This document shows positions 36,869 through 46,039 of a DNA stretch of 64,000 nucleotides, one piece after another; the first letter of the stretch is position 1; every line of letters starts with the position of its first letter. Below the pieces are notes generated by a model that was not told where the DNA came from, did not search any database, and saw only the letters and a program-made list of their open reading frames with translations. The DNA is from Hyalangium versicolor (GTDB taxonomy: Bacteria > Myxococcota > Myxococcia > Myxococcales > Myxococcaceae). The position numbers and the translations under genes are program-made. The stretch spans positions 62,001 through 126,000 of the forward strand of contig NZ_JAHXBF010000027.1 of NCBI RefSeq assembly GCF_020103695.1, in the 5' to 3' direction.

Positions 36869-37705
36869 ATGACTCGAGATGCATCCACGCCCGCGAGGGT
36901 TCCGCTTCCGTCGCGCGAGGCCGAGGCCCGGCGCGCGCTTCAGGCCATGCTCGCGCTCACCGCCTCGGGCTCCGAGCAGGACCGGGCGCTGCGGGCCCTC
37001 ATCCTCCACATGTTGGAGGGCTATACCCCGCGCGCCTTCGCCCGGTGGCAGCTCGCGCCCCTGTTGGAGGAGGCTGTCCAGGAGCTGGAATCCATCTCCC
37101 GGGAGTTTCCTCGGGAGCTGACCGCGGATGACGCGCTCGCGCGGGTGGATGCGGTGTACCTGCTCCACGTCCGCAAGCGGCCCTGTGTGCTCCCGGAGTG
37201 CGCGCCCTTCACGGACTACCTGCTGCACCTGGACGAAACGGGGGACTCCCTCTACGCGTGGCTGCTGTGCAGGTTGATGCAGGCGTGCGGGCTCCCCGTG
37301 CCCCTCGTCTTCCCCGAGCGGCCCTTCAAGGAGCACTCGCGCCTGTTGGATCTCTATTGGGTCACCCACCTCTACCTGCTCGACACGCGCTACCTGCATG
37401 GCCCGCTGCGGAGCCCCGAGGCGCCCACGTGGACCGCCGAGTTGCTGGAGTCGGGTTCCTGGCTCCTCGAGCAGGGACACCTGGATCTCGCCGGGGAGGT
37501 GGCCCTCTGCCTCCAGGTCGCGGGGCAGGGTGACAGCGACACCTGTCGGATGATCCTCGACGCTCTGGCCCGAGAACAGCAGCCCGATGGCCGCGTGCTG
37601 GACTCAACGCTGGGAGAAACTCCAGGCGAAGCGGTGGCTCACACCACGGCCGTGGCCCTCATCGCCTTCGCGGTTGCGGAAGAGCAATCCGGCGCTGAAT
37701 CCTGA
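36869..37705 (+). CDS. Hypothetical helical protein (DUF6895-like)
   Basis: 278 residues from ATG 36869. All-helical pattern with repeats such as 'YLLHLDETGDSLYAWLLCRL' and 'YWVTHLYLLDTRYLHGPLRS', the paired-helix spacing of alpha/alpha-toroid proteins (the DUF6895 type found in actinobacteria and myxobacteria). No catalytic signature, no signal peptide. It follows the cupin gene closely and may share its transcript. Confidence 0.7.
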   Translation: MTRDASTPARVPLPSREAEARRALQAMLALTASGSEQDRALRALILHMLEGYTPRAFARWQLAPLLEEAVQELESISREFPRELTADDALARVDAVYLLHVRKRPCVLPECAPFTDYLLHLDETGDSLYAWLLCRLMQACGLPVPLVFPERPFKEHSRLLDLYWVTHLYLLDTRYLHGPLRSPEAPTWTAELLESGSWLLEQGHLDLAGEVALCLQVAGQGDSDTCRMILDALAREQQPDGRVLDSTLGETPGEAVAHTTAVALIAFAVAEEQSGAES

Positions 37706-37855
37706 GGTGGCCTGCCCGATTCTCCTCGGAAGTCAGCACGAGGACGCGCATGCGTGGCACGATGGCGCCATGCGTCAGGTCGCGGACAGTCCTCGTCGGA
37801 ATCCTTTCCCCTCACCGGTACCTGGAGCCCACGCTCGGGCCGAGACCCATTCAAC

Positions 37856-38704
37856 ATGACCACACCTCCTCGCGCGGTTCTTCGCATCACCTGCCAGGAC
37901 AGACCTGGACTCGTCTCCGAGGTCTCCGGGCTGTTGTTCAAGCTGGGGCTGAACATCCACCACGCCGATCAGCACCTGGATGCGGAGGCCAACCTCTTCT
38001 TCCAGCGTATCGAGTTCCCCGTTCCGGATGGCTGGGACCGCGTGCGTGAGGATCTGACGCAGGCGTTGGGGCGGCTGGGCATGCAGTACTCCCTGCGCAT
38101 CCTGACCGAGCGGCTGCGCGTGGCCGTGCTCATCTCCAAGCATCCGCACTGCGGGCTGGACATCCTGGATCGCCACCGCACCGGAGAGCTTCAGTGCGAG
38201 GTGCCGGTGGTCATCTCCAACCATGCGGACCTGGGGCCGGAGATCTCCCGGCGGGGCTACACGTTCGTCCACGAGGCCATCGCAGGGAACAAGGTGGATC
38301 AGGAGCGGCGCATCCTGGCGCGGCTGGCCGAGGAGCGCATCGATCTGGTGGTCCTCGCCCGGTACATGCAGATCCTCACGGGGGCGTTCGTCGCCGCGCA
38401 TCCGAACCGGATCATCAACATCCATCACAGCTTCCTGCCGGCGTTTGCGGGTGCCGAGCCCTACCGCCAGGCGTTCCGCAAGGGCGTGAAGCTGGTGGGG
38501 GCCACCAGCCACTACGTCACCGAGCAGCTGGACGAGGGGCCGATCATCGCCCAGGGCGTCACGCGGGTGTCGCACCGGGACACGGTGCAGGACATGGAGC
38601 GCAAGGGGCGCGACCTGGAGCGCGTGGTGTTGGCGGAGGCGGTCCGGTGCCACCTGGAGGACCGCATCATCGCCTACGGCCACAAGACCGTAGTCTTCGA
38701 GTAG
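37856..38704 (+). CDS. purU: Formyltetrahydrofolate deformylase
   Basis: 282 residues from ATG 37856, matching PurU length; an earlier in-frame start at 37754 is outside the family alignment. An N-terminal ACT domain ('LRITCQDRPGLVSEVSGLLF', ~5-85) precedes a formyltransferase fold with 'NIHHSFLPAFAGAEPYRQAF', 'GVKLVGATSHYVTEQLDEGP' and 'QGVTRVSHRDT'. The catalytic Asn/His/Asp are in NIHHSFLP and LDEGPI. It hydrolyses 10-formyl-THF to THF and formate, balancing one-carbon pools for purine synthesis. Convergent with the large minus-strand gene. Confidence 0.94.
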   Translation: MTTPPRAVLRITCQDRPGLVSEVSGLLFKLGLNIHHADQHLDAEANLFFQRIEFPVPDGWDRVREDLTQALGRLGMQYSLRILTERLRVAVLISKHPHCGLDILDRHRTGELQCEVPVVISNHADLGPEISRRGYTFVHEAIAGNKVDQERRILARLAEERIDLVVLARYMQILTGAFVAAHPNRIINIHHSFLPAFAGAEPYRQAFRKGVKLVGATSHYVTEQLDEGPIIAQGVTRVSHRDTVQDMERKGRDLERVVLAEAVRCHLEDRIIAYGHKTVVFE

Positions 38705-38732
38705 GCACCTCTTTCGGGAGGTGGGGTTCCCG

Positions 38733-41700
38733 TTACCGAGAGAGTCGACGGGAGCGCTGTCCCAGCCACGCGGTTCCTGCGAGGAGCAGGAGCCACACGC
38801 TGTTTCCTGCACTGCCTTGGCTCGGGCTTCCTGAGGTGCAGGCGCAGCCTCCAGGATCTGTGGGAGCGGGAGTGGGGTCGATGGCGATGGGGCGCACCGT
38901 GACAGGGAAGGCGCACTCGGTGGTCAGGCCCGCCTCATCCCGAGCGGTGACCCTGACGGAGGTGGTGCCGAGCGGGAAGCGGCTGCCGGAGGGCTCGCTG
39001 TAGGCCAGCTGCGGGGAGGCCGTCACCAGGTCGTGCGCGGATGCGGCTGGGTAGGTGATGGTGGCGCCCGCGGAGTCCTGTGCGTCAACTGTCACCTCTG
39101 AAGGACAGACGAGGGTGGGCGGAGTCGTGTCCTGCACCGTGACGGTGAAGGTGCAGGAGGAGGCATTGGCCGCTTCGTCTTGGGCCATCAGGGTGACGGA
39201 GGTGGTGCCGAGCAGGAAGATCGTGCCTGACGGGTGGCTGATGGAGGGCTCGGGAGCTGGAGTGACATCGTCTACGGGAGTGGCGAGTGAGAAGGTGACG
39301 GCTGCGCCCTGAGCGGTCTGCGCTTCGGCCGTGATCGATGGCGGACAGGTGACTGCAGGCGGCGTGGTGTCCTGCACTGCGAGGGTGAAGTGGCACGTGG
39401 TGGAATTACCTGCACCATCCTTGGCCGTCACGGTGATGTCCGTTGTCCCGAGCGGGAACAGGGTCCCCGAAGCCTGGCTATAGGCCAACTGAAGCGAACC
39501 ACTCACGGCATCGGAGGCGGTGGCCAGCGGGTAGGTGACGAGTGCCCCCGACGCACTGGTGGCCTCCGCGACGCTCACGTCCGGACAGATGATCGTCGGC
39601 TTTGTGGTGTCCCGCACGCTCACGGAGAATGAGCACGAAGCCGTGTTGCCAGCCGCGTCCTGGGCCGTGACGGTGACGGTCGTGCTCCCCAGCGGAAACC
39701 ATGTCCCCGAAGCCTGGCTGTAGGAAACGATCGGGGGCTCAGAGGCGTCATCCGTCACCGTCGCGGGTGGATAGTCGACGAGCGCGCCCGAGGCACTCGA
39801 CGCCTCCACCTCAAGAGAGGCCGGGCAGGACACCGCCGGCGGTGTGGTGTCCACCCAGGTGTCGATCGATATCCGCCACAGCTCGAAGCCCGCCGTGCCA
39901 TCGTTGGCAACGAAGAAGAGGGAGTCCCCCATCCGGGTGAACTGGCGGGGGTTCGAGGAGTAGGGCCCCGGGGCAATATCCGCCAGACGCCGGGTCCCTG
40001 CCTCCGTTCCATCTGACACCCAGGGCTCCATGCCGGACGTTCCATCCGACGCGGCGAACACCACCAGCCCCTCCGGATCCAACACCAGCATCCGCTGATT
40101 GGCCATGCTGTCACCAGGCCCGGGATGGATGTCCTTCACGCGCCAGGTGCCCTCGGTCGTCCCGTCGCTGCGCCACAGCTCGGTGCCCCCTACCGCATCC
40201 GTGGCCTGGAACAAGAGCACCCCGTTGACCTCGGTGAGGTACCTCGGGTTGAAGTTCCCCGTTCCCGCCGGAAGCGCCTTCACCTGCTGCGTGCCAGCGG
40301 CGGTGCCGTCGCTCCGCCAGAGGTTGCGAACGGTGTTGCCCTCGGCGGCGCTGAAGTACAGCACCCCATCGTGCAACGCGAGATCGCCCGGCCAGCTGCT
40401 ACCCGTCGGCCAGATGTTCTTGATGAGCTGGGTGCCGGCAGCAGTGCCATCACTCCTCCACAGCTCGATGTCATTCGTCGAGGAGGGGCCATACCCGGCG
40501 AAGTAGAAGAAGCTGGGGGTGACGGCCGAATAGGAGAGCTGGGGAGTGGCGGTGCTCATGGAGGACGTGCCCGCGGTGGTACCGTCGGTCTGCCAGAGCG
40601 TCGTGCCGGAGCCCGCTGTGGCGCCGAAGTAGACCTTCCCGTTGAACTCCACATAGCCGTTGTTCATGGAGTTGCTGGTGCTGCCCTGCCAGATGTCCTT
40701 GAGCAGCCGGGTCCCCGTGGTCGTTCCATCGCTCACATACGGTTCCAGGCCCGTCACGCCGTCATCCGCGATGAAGTGGAGCCTGCCACCCACGACCTGC
40801 GCATACTGGGGATAGCTGTACCGTGTGCCTGAGGCGATGTCCTTGACGAGCTGGGTGCCCGCAACCGTGCCGTCGGTCTTCCACAACTCCTGGCCATGGG
40901 TGGAGTCCGTGGGGTTGAACAAGAGGGCCCCATTCAGCTCGACCATGAATGAGGGGCGGGAGCCCGGCCAACTCGAGAGGAGATCCACGAAGAGCTGCGT
41001 GCCGGAGGCAGTGCCGTCACTCACCCAGATCTCGCGATCGAAGCCCTCCACATCCGCGGTGAACCAGAGCTTGTTCTGGAACACGGTGAGGGTTTCGGGA
41101 TTGGAGTCCGCCGAGCCTTGGAGGATGTCCTTCACCAGACTCGTGCCCGGAGTCGTGCCGTCGCTCCGCCAGAGTTCGAGCTTCGAGACGCCGTCATCCG
41201 CGGAGAGGAAGAGCTGGGTGCCCGTAGCGGTCAGCAACGTGGGCGTGGAGCCGGTGCTCCCCGACCAGATGTCCTTGACCCGCACCGTGCCCGCGGTGGT
41301 CCCATCGGTCTTCCACAGCTCCCGGCCCGTCGAGCCATCCTCGGCGGTGAAGTAGAGCACTCCGCCCAACACCGTCAGCTCCTGGGGGACGGAGCTGGAG
41401 GTGCCCACCCAGATGTCGCTCACCCGCTGCGTGCCCGCCGTCGTCCCGTCGCTCTTCCAGAGTTCGGTGCCGACCGCGTCGCTCGCGCGGAAGTAGAGCA
41501 CATTGCCCGCGACCACCAGCTCCTCGGGCCAGCTGTTGGCCCCTCCGGCGTTGATGTCCTTGACCAGCCAGGTCGAGCTCCCATCCGTGGCCCACAGCTC
41601 GTAGCCGGTGAAGCTCCCCGCCACCTTGCTCGTGGTCACGAAGAAGAGCGTTCCCCCCATGGCCGTCAGCGACTTGAGCGCGACGCCATCGGATGGATCT

Positions 41701-42605
41701 CCGGGGGTGGGATCAAAGACGAGCCGCGTCCCAGCGTCGGTGCCATCGCTGGTCCACAGGGAGCTGCGGGCCGTCGGATCGAAGCCGACGAAGAAGACAC
41801 GGTTGCCCATGCTCGTGAGACTGCCGGTGACGTATCCGCTCGTGGTGCTGGGGGCGATCTCCTTGACGAGCACGGTGCCCGAGTTGGTGCCATCGCTCTT
41901 CCACAGCTCCGAGCCCGTGGTTGCCGTGGAGGCGGAGAAGAAGAGCAGGGAGCCCGCGGCGACGAAGTCCTTGAGCGAGGAACCGGTGGTGCCCGGGGAG
42001 ATGTCCTTGACGAGGACGGTGCCCTCCGCGGTTCCGTCGCTGCGCCACAGCTCGGGCCCCTCACCGGGGGTCGTCGCGGAGAAGTAGAGCACTCCGTTGA
42101 CGTTCGTCAGGTTCGCGGGACTCGAGCTGAGAGGGCCGGGATAGATTTCCTTGACGAGGACGGTGCCCTCGGCGGTGCCATCACTGCGCCACAGCTCGTA
42201 TCCACCGCTGCCGCTATTGGCGGAGAAGAAGACGAGTCCTCCCACGGCGGTGAGGCCGGTCGGCGAGGAGCCCTGGGTGCCGGGAAAGATGTCACGGACG
42301 AGCTGGGTGCCGGCGGCGGTGCCATCGCTCTTCCACAGCTCGCGCCCGCTGCTGGCTTCCTGCGCGACGAAGAAGAGGGTGTCGCCGACCGCCACGAGTT
42401 CAGAGGGCGCGCTCCCGGTGTTGGCGCTCGCCGCCTGGCGCAAGTCTCGGACGAGGGTGGGTTCCTGGAACTTCAGCGCGGAGGACTTCGCGCCGCGCAG
42501 GTCAGGGGCGAGATCCGCGACGGTCTGCTCCGAGCACCCTCCCACCCAGAAGAAGATGGCTGTGAGCCAGAGCAAGCACCTTCGGGCATGACCGATGTTT
42601 CGCAT
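38733..42605 (-). CDS. Giant surface lipoprotein: 17 ELWxSDGT repeats, 4 HYR domains, MYXO-CTERM tail
   Basis: About 1,290 residues from ATG 42605 (GAGGGGGA upstream); the longer start at 42632 precedes the signal. The lipobox is in 'LTAIFFWVGGCSEQ'. About 17 repeats of ~50 residues follow, each centred on 'ELWKSDGTAAGTQLVKDI', forming a long propeller-like array. Four HYR domains follow, each starting DTTPP or DTTKP ('DTTPPAVSCPASLEVEA'), then a Pro linker, 'GGCACTSG', a hydrophobic span and 'GQRSRRLSR'. It thus carries both an N-terminal lipobox and a C-terminal MYXO-CTERM-type signal. Likely cell-surface adhesion or recognition protein. Confidence 0.88.
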   Translation of the reverse strand: MRNIGHARRCLLWLTAIFFWVGGCSEQTVADLAPDLRGAKSSALKFQEPTLVRDLRQAASANTGSAPSELVAVGDTLFFVAQEASSGRELWKSDGTAAGTQLVRDIFPGTQGSSPTGLTAVGGLVFFSANSGSGGYELWRSDGTAEGTVLVKEIYPGPLSSSPANLTNVNGVLYFSATTPGEGPELWRSDGTAEGTVLVKDISPGTTGSSLKDFVAAGSLLFFSASTATTGSELWKSDGTNSGTVLVKEIAPSTTSGYVTGSLTSMGNRVFFVGFDPTARSSLWTSDGTDAGTRLVFDPTPGDPSDGVALKSLTAMGGTLFFVTTSKVAGSFTGYELWATDGSSTWLVKDINAGGANSWPEELVVAGNVLYFRASDAVGTELWKSDGTTAGTQRVSDIWVGTSSSVPQELTVLGGVLYFTAEDGSTGRELWKTDGTTAGTVRVKDIWSGSTGSTPTLLTATGTQLFLSADDGVSKLELWRSDGTTPGTSLVKDILQGSADSNPETLTVFQNKLWFTADVEGFDREIWVSDGTASGTQLFVDLLSSWPGSRPSFMVELNGALLFNPTDSTHGQELWKTDGTVAGTQLVKDIASGTRYSYPQYAQVVGGRLHFIADDGVTGLEPYVSDGTTTGTRLLKDIWQGSTSNSMNNGYVEFNGKVYFGATAGSGTTLWQTDGTTAGTSSMSTATPQLSYSAVTPSFFYFAGYGPSSTNDIELWRSDGTAAGTQLIKNIWPTGSSWPGDLALHDGVLYFSAAEGNTVRNLWRSDGTAAGTQQVKALPAGTGNFNPRYLTEVNGVLLFQATDAVGGTELWRSDGTTEGTWRVKDIHPGPGDSMANQRMLVLDPEGLVVFAASDGTSGMEPWVSDGTEAGTRRLADIAPGPYSSNPRQFTRMGDSLFFVANDGTAGFELWRISIDTWVDTTPPAVSCPASLEVEASSASGALVDYPPATVTDDASEPPIVSYSQASGTWFPLGSTTVTVTAQDAAGNTASCSFSVSVRDTTKPTIICPDVSVAEATSASGALVTYPLATASDAVSGSLQLAYSQASGTLFPLGTTDITVTAKDGAGNSTTCHFTLAVQDTTPPAVTCPPSITAEAQTAQGAAVTFSLATPVDDVTPAPEPSISHPSGTIFLLGTTSVTLMAQDEAANASSCTFTVTVQDTTPPTLVCPSEVTVDAQDSAGATITYPAASAHDLVTASPQLAYSEPSGSRFPLGTTSVRVTARDEAGLTTECAFPVTVRPIAIDPTPAPTDPGGCACTSGSPSQGSAGNSVWLLLLAGTAWLGQRSRRLSR

Positions 42606-42828
42606 TTCCCCCTCTGGGACCGACGAGCCCATGGAGCCCGTGACGTGTCACGCACTCTACATGGGTTCGGGACGAGGGAAGAGCCTGAGCGGGCAGGGAG
42701 CCGTGCTGGCGCACCCTGGCCGTCACACCCGCGTTTTGCGCAGTCGGACCTGAACGAGGACACGGGGCCATTCACGGAGCCCGTGCCTCGGACAGCCGCC
42801 TGGTGGGCAGGCGGCAAGGAGACACGTG

Positions 42829-43029
42829 ATGAAAAAGAACGCAGCGGATCAAACGCAGCAGGGCACGAAGCCGTTCTTCGCGCGGCTACTGGAGGCGCAG
42901 GAGCTCGAGAAGGCCGCGGGTGGCCGTCCCCTCGTCTACGCGACCAAGAAGTTCCCCTCGGACTGCGATGAGGCCGTCACCCTCAAGTACCCGTCGGATG
43001 GTGACGACGACATCCTCTTCGACAAGTAA
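42829..43029 (+). CDS. Microviridin-type graspetide precursor with two core repeats
   Basis: 66 residues from ATG 42829 (AAGGAG 8 nt upstream; GTG 42826 is the alternative). The leader contains 'KPFFARLLEAQ' at residues 14-24, the helix recognised by microviridin ATP-grasp ligases (usual form PFFARFLE). The core region has two tandem T-x-K-(F/Y)-P-S-D-x-(D/E)-(D/E) units: 'TKKFPSDCDE' (39-48) and 'TLKYPSDGDD' (51-60), separated by two residues. Thr/Ser side chains would be esterified and Lys amidated to the acidic residues. The product would be a doubly caged peptide, by family analogy a serine-protease inhibitor. Two ATP-grasp genes follow directly. Confidence 0.92.
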   Translation: MKKNAADQTQQGTKPFFARLLEAQELEKAAGGRPLVYATKKFPSDCDEAVTLKYPSDGDDDILFDK

Positions 43030-43053
43030 CCCCGTGTCCTGAGGCTCCTTCCC

Positions 43054-44082
43054 ATGTTCCCCGCTCGCGATATCGTCCTGCTCTTCACCCACAGCGGTGA
43101 CCACTACACGGTCGACCGGGTCGCGCAGGAGGTGTCGCGGCGGGGAGCTCTTCCCCTGCGCATCGACACGGATGGTTTTCCCTCCGAGGTGTCGCTGACG
43201 ACGGCGGTGGAGCCAGGGCGGAACGCGGTGACGCTGCGCACGTCCTCCGGAGAGGTTCCGGGGGACGCAGTCCGCGCGGTGTGGCTGCGCCGCCTGGCTC
43301 CTCCTCGGATCGACGAGGCGTTGGATCCCGTCTGGCGCCAGGGCTGCATGGCCGAGTCGGTGGCGGCGCTCGAGGGCTTTCTGGAGGGGTTGGAAGCGGC
43401 GGGGTGCCGCTTCATCAATCCGCTCGGAGCCGGACAGGCGGCCACCCACAAGCTGAAACAACTCCGGCTGGCGCGCTCGCTGGGGCTGGAGGTGCCTCGC
43501 ACGCTGGTGAGCAATGACCCGGCTCGGGTGCGCTCCTTCTTCGAGCGCGTCGAGCACCGCATGGTGGCCAAGATGCTGACGCCCCTGAGCCAGTCCATGG
43601 AGGCAGGGCCATCCTTCGTTTACACGAGCGTCATTGGACCCGAGCACCTGGAGGAACTCGAAGGGCTTCGCTACAGCCCCATGGTGTTCCAGGAGCGCAT
43701 CGACAAGGCCCGCGAGCTGCGTGTGGTCATCGTCGGCCGGCGGTGCTTCGTGGGAGCCATCAACGCCTCGGGTTCAGAGGCAGGGCAGGTGGACTGGAGG
43801 CGGGCCGCTCCCGGGGAGTGCGGCTGGGAGCCAGGTGAACTGCCTCAGGCGGTGGCTGTTCGCCTGCAACGCATGGTGGCGGCGCTGGGGCTGGTGTACG
43901 GCGCCGCGGATCTCATCGTCACACCGGATGGAAGGCATGTCTTCCTCGAGGTGAACCCCGGGGGAGAGTGGGGGATGCTCGAGCACGAACTCGGTCTGCC
44001 CATCGCCGCGGCCCTGGCCGAGGCGCTCGTTGCCGAAGAGAGGCTCCCCCGACAGCCGCAGCCTGCTCAGGAGAGCCCATGA
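43054..44082 (+). CDS. Graspetide ATP-grasp ligase 1 (MvdC/MvdD family)
   Basis: 342 residues, 24 bp after the precursor gene. The N-terminal pre-ATP-grasp region has 'PLRIDTDGFPSEVSLTT' typical of microviridin ligases, then 'HKLKQLRLARSLGLEVPRTL'. ATP-grasp motifs are 'MVFQERIDKARELRVVIVG' and the Mg/ATP site 'VFLEVNPGGEWGMLE'. Its partner at 44079 overlaps it by ATGA. One of the pair should make esters (MdnC/MvdD role) and the other the amide (MdnB/MvdC role); sequence inspection does not settle which. It acts in the cytosol on the leader-bound precursor. Confidence 0.9.
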   Translation: MFPARDIVLLFTHSGDHYTVDRVAQEVSRRGALPLRIDTDGFPSEVSLTTAVEPGRNAVTLRTSSGEVPGDAVRAVWLRRLAPPRIDEALDPVWRQGCMAESVAALEGFLEGLEAAGCRFINPLGAGQAATHKLKQLRLARSLGLEVPRTLVSNDPARVRSFFERVEHRMVAKMLTPLSQSMEAGPSFVYTSVIGPEHLEELEGLRYSPMVFQERIDKARELRVVIVGRRCFVGAINASGSEAGQVDWRRAAPGECGWEPGELPQAVAVRLQRMVAALGLVYGAADLIVTPDGRHVFLEVNPGGEWGMLEHELGLPIAAALAEALVAEERLPRQPQPAQESP

Positions 44083-45053
44083 CCATCCTCATCGTGACCC
44101 GCTCCGACGACCTCGGGGCCTCTGGCGCCGTGACGCGTGCCCTTCAGGCTCGCGGCGAACAGGTCTACCGGTTCGACACCGATCTGTTCCCCACCCAGCT
44201 CCAGCTCGTGCTCGATGAGCGGGCGGGAGGCCGCATCTCCGGCCCCGAGGGCGTGCTCGAGCTGGGAGACATCTCCTCGGTCTGGTACCGCCGCAGCGCC
44301 ATGGGAGGACGGCTCCCTCGGGAGATGGATCCGCAGTTGCGCCGCCCCTCGGTGGAGGAGAGCCGGCGCCTGGTGTTCGGGATGCTCGCGGCGCTCGGGG
44401 TCTTCCAGCTCGATACGCTGGAGCGCGTCCGGCGCGCGGAGCACAAGCCGCTGCAGCTCGAGCTGGCACGCTCGCTGGGCATGGAGGTCCCTCGCACGCT
44501 GATGACCAATGATCCGGAGGCTGTGCGAGCCTTCGCCGCGAGCTGCCCGGAGGGCGTGGTGGCGAAGATGATGTCCTCGTTCGCCGTCTACGACGAGCAG
44601 GGGCAGGAGCAGGTGGTGTTCACCACGCCGCTGGAGGCCAAGGACCTGGAGGATCTGTCGGGGCTGGAGCTGTGCCCGATGACCTTCCAGGAGCGGCTGG
44701 AAAAGAGACTGGAGCTTCGCGTCACCGTGGTGGGGGACCGGGTGATGGCGGCGGCGATCGACTCGCAGCGGCTGCCGGGAGCCCGCGAGGACTGGCGCCG
44801 CGAGGGTCTGGCGCTGATCGGTGCGTGGCAACCCTACACCCTGCCCGAGCCGATGGAACAGCAGATCCTTGGGCTGATGGAGGCGCTGGGGCTCAACTAC
44901 GGAGCCTTCGACTTCATTGTCACGCCCGAGGGGCGGCATGTGTTCCTCGAGGTGAACCCGGCGGGGGAGTTCGCGTGGCTGACGCGGCACCCGGGCCTGC
45001 CCATCGCCGAGGCACTGGCGGACGTCCTGGCAGGGTGCGCGGCGCGTCGTTGA
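44079..45053 (+). CDS. Graspetide ATP-grasp ligase 2 (MvdC/MvdD family)
   Basis: 324 residues from ATG 44079, overlapping the preceding stop. It has the same layout as ligase 1: 'QVYRFDTDLFPTQLQLVLDE', 'HKPLQLELARSLGMEVPRTL', 'MTFQERLEKRLELRVTVVGD' and 'VFLEVNPAGEFAWL'. Leader-dependent ligases of the microviridin pathway act in sequence, so two ligases with one precursor are a minimal set. No N-acetyltransferase or ABC exporter gene follows, unlike cyanobacterial microviridin operons, so export and leader removal must be done elsewhere. Confidence 0.9.
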   Translation: MTILIVTRSDDLGASGAVTRALQARGEQVYRFDTDLFPTQLQLVLDERAGGRISGPEGVLELGDISSVWYRRSAMGGRLPREMDPQLRRPSVEESRRLVFGMLAALGVFQLDTLERVRRAEHKPLQLELARSLGMEVPRTLMTNDPEAVRAFAASCPEGVVAKMMSSFAVYDEQGQEQVVFTTPLEAKDLEDLSGLELCPMTFQERLEKRLELRVTVVGDRVMAAAIDSQRLPGAREDWRREGLALIGAWQPYTLPEPMEQQILGLMEALGLNYGAFDFIVTPEGRHVFLEVNPAGEFAWLTRHPGLPIAEALADVLAGCAARR

Positions 45054-45120
45054 ATATTTCCGCCCGGGTTCCGTTCAAGGGGCGCCTACTCCACTTCTTC
45101 CTTCTCGTGGCGGCGTCCCC

Positions 45121-45969
45121 ATGATCGCTCGAATCCTCTCCGTGTTTCTCCTGTTGTCCGTGTCGTTTGTGGCTGCTCCTGCTCAGGCCGATTGGAATCG
45201 GAATGACGGCACCAAGAAGAGACCGAAGGCGGATTCCGGCTACGATGACGAGTACGACAAGGATTCGAAGAAAGAATCGAAGAAAGAATCGAAGAAGGAA
45301 GAGGCCGCGGAGGCCGCGGAGGACTCCAGTCGTGAGGACGAGGCTTCCGAGTCTGAGTCCGAGTCCTCGAGCTCCAAAGAGGGCCGCGGCTTCGCCTTCG
45401 GAGCCCGCCTCGGGTTCGAGTTGCCGTTTGGCAGCACGGCGGGGTCAGACAGCGGTGATCAAACCTCCAAGCTGGGTGACTTCGTCAACAGCGGTATCCC
45501 GGCGCAGATCGACGTGGGGTACTTCCTCGACTCCCATCTTTATCTCGGTGGCTCCTTCCAGTACGCCCTGCTGCAGATCGACCAGGGGTGCCCCAGCGGT
45601 TGCAGCGCCAGCCAGTTGCGCATCGGCGTCAACGCCAACTACTTCTTCAAGCCGGGAGGCAAGGTGAACCCCTGGCTGGGTCTGGGCATCGGCTACGAGT
45701 CGCTGACGATCAGCGAGGAGGAGACCCTCTTCGGCGAGACCTTCAGCGCCAGCATCACGATTCGCGGGATCGAGTTCGCCAATCTGAACGGAGGGGTGGA
45801 TTTCCAACTGAGCAAGGACGTGTCGGTGGGCCCCTTCGCGACCTTCACGGTGGGGCAGTACATTGGAGGTAGCACCACCATCTTGGGCGAGTCGGAATCC
45901 AACAGCATCGAGAACAAGGTGTTTCACTTCTGGCTCATCGGTGGGGCGCGGGTCCTCGTCCGGTTCTGA
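45121..45969 (+). CDS. Outer-membrane beta-barrel protein with charged linker
   Basis: 282 residues. A Sec signal 'ILSVFLLLSVSFVAAPAQAD' precedes a ~70-residue highly charged linker with tandem 'KKESKKESKKE' (imperfect 12-bp DNA repeats) and a Glu/Ser run. The remaining ~190 residues alternate as eight or so amphipathic strands ('VGYFLDSHLYLGGSFQYALL', 'VNPWLGLGIGYESLTISEEE') and end '...ARVLVRF', the aromatic C-terminus used for barrel insertion. OmpW/OmpA-like small barrel. The start is ~70 bp after the graspetide cluster; no functional link is proven. Confidence 0.8.
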   Translation: MIARILSVFLLLSVSFVAAPAQADWNRNDGTKKRPKADSGYDDEYDKDSKKESKKESKKEEAAEAAEDSSREDEASESESESSSSKEGRGFAFGARLGFELPFGSTAGSDSGDQTSKLGDFVNSGIPAQIDVGYFLDSHLYLGGSFQYALLQIDQGCPSGCSASQLRIGVNANYFFKPGGKVNPWLGLGIGYESLTISEEETLFGETFSASITIRGIEFANLNGGVDFQLSKDVSVGPFATFTVGQYIGGSTTILGESESNSIENKVFHFWLIGGARVLVRF

Positions 45970-46039
45970 TCGATTACCACTTGGGAATCCGCTCCAGTAG
46001 GCTCGCATCCCCTTCGAGCCCGTGAGCCAGGATTCATCC

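Noticed and set aside
38706..38723. CACCTC-N6-GAGGTG hairpin after purU as a terminator
   Set aside because: Six-bp stem without a T-tract; too weak to call.
42640..42651. GTGAC-GT-GTCAC ahead of the graspetide precursor as another activator box
   Set aside because: Only one site, no partner at 21 bp and no GG-N10-GC element between it and the precursor.
41118..42971. 617-codon open frame on the plus strand
   Set aside because: Shadow of the ELWxSDGT repeat protein; repetitive Arg/Gly/Ala composition and no domain.
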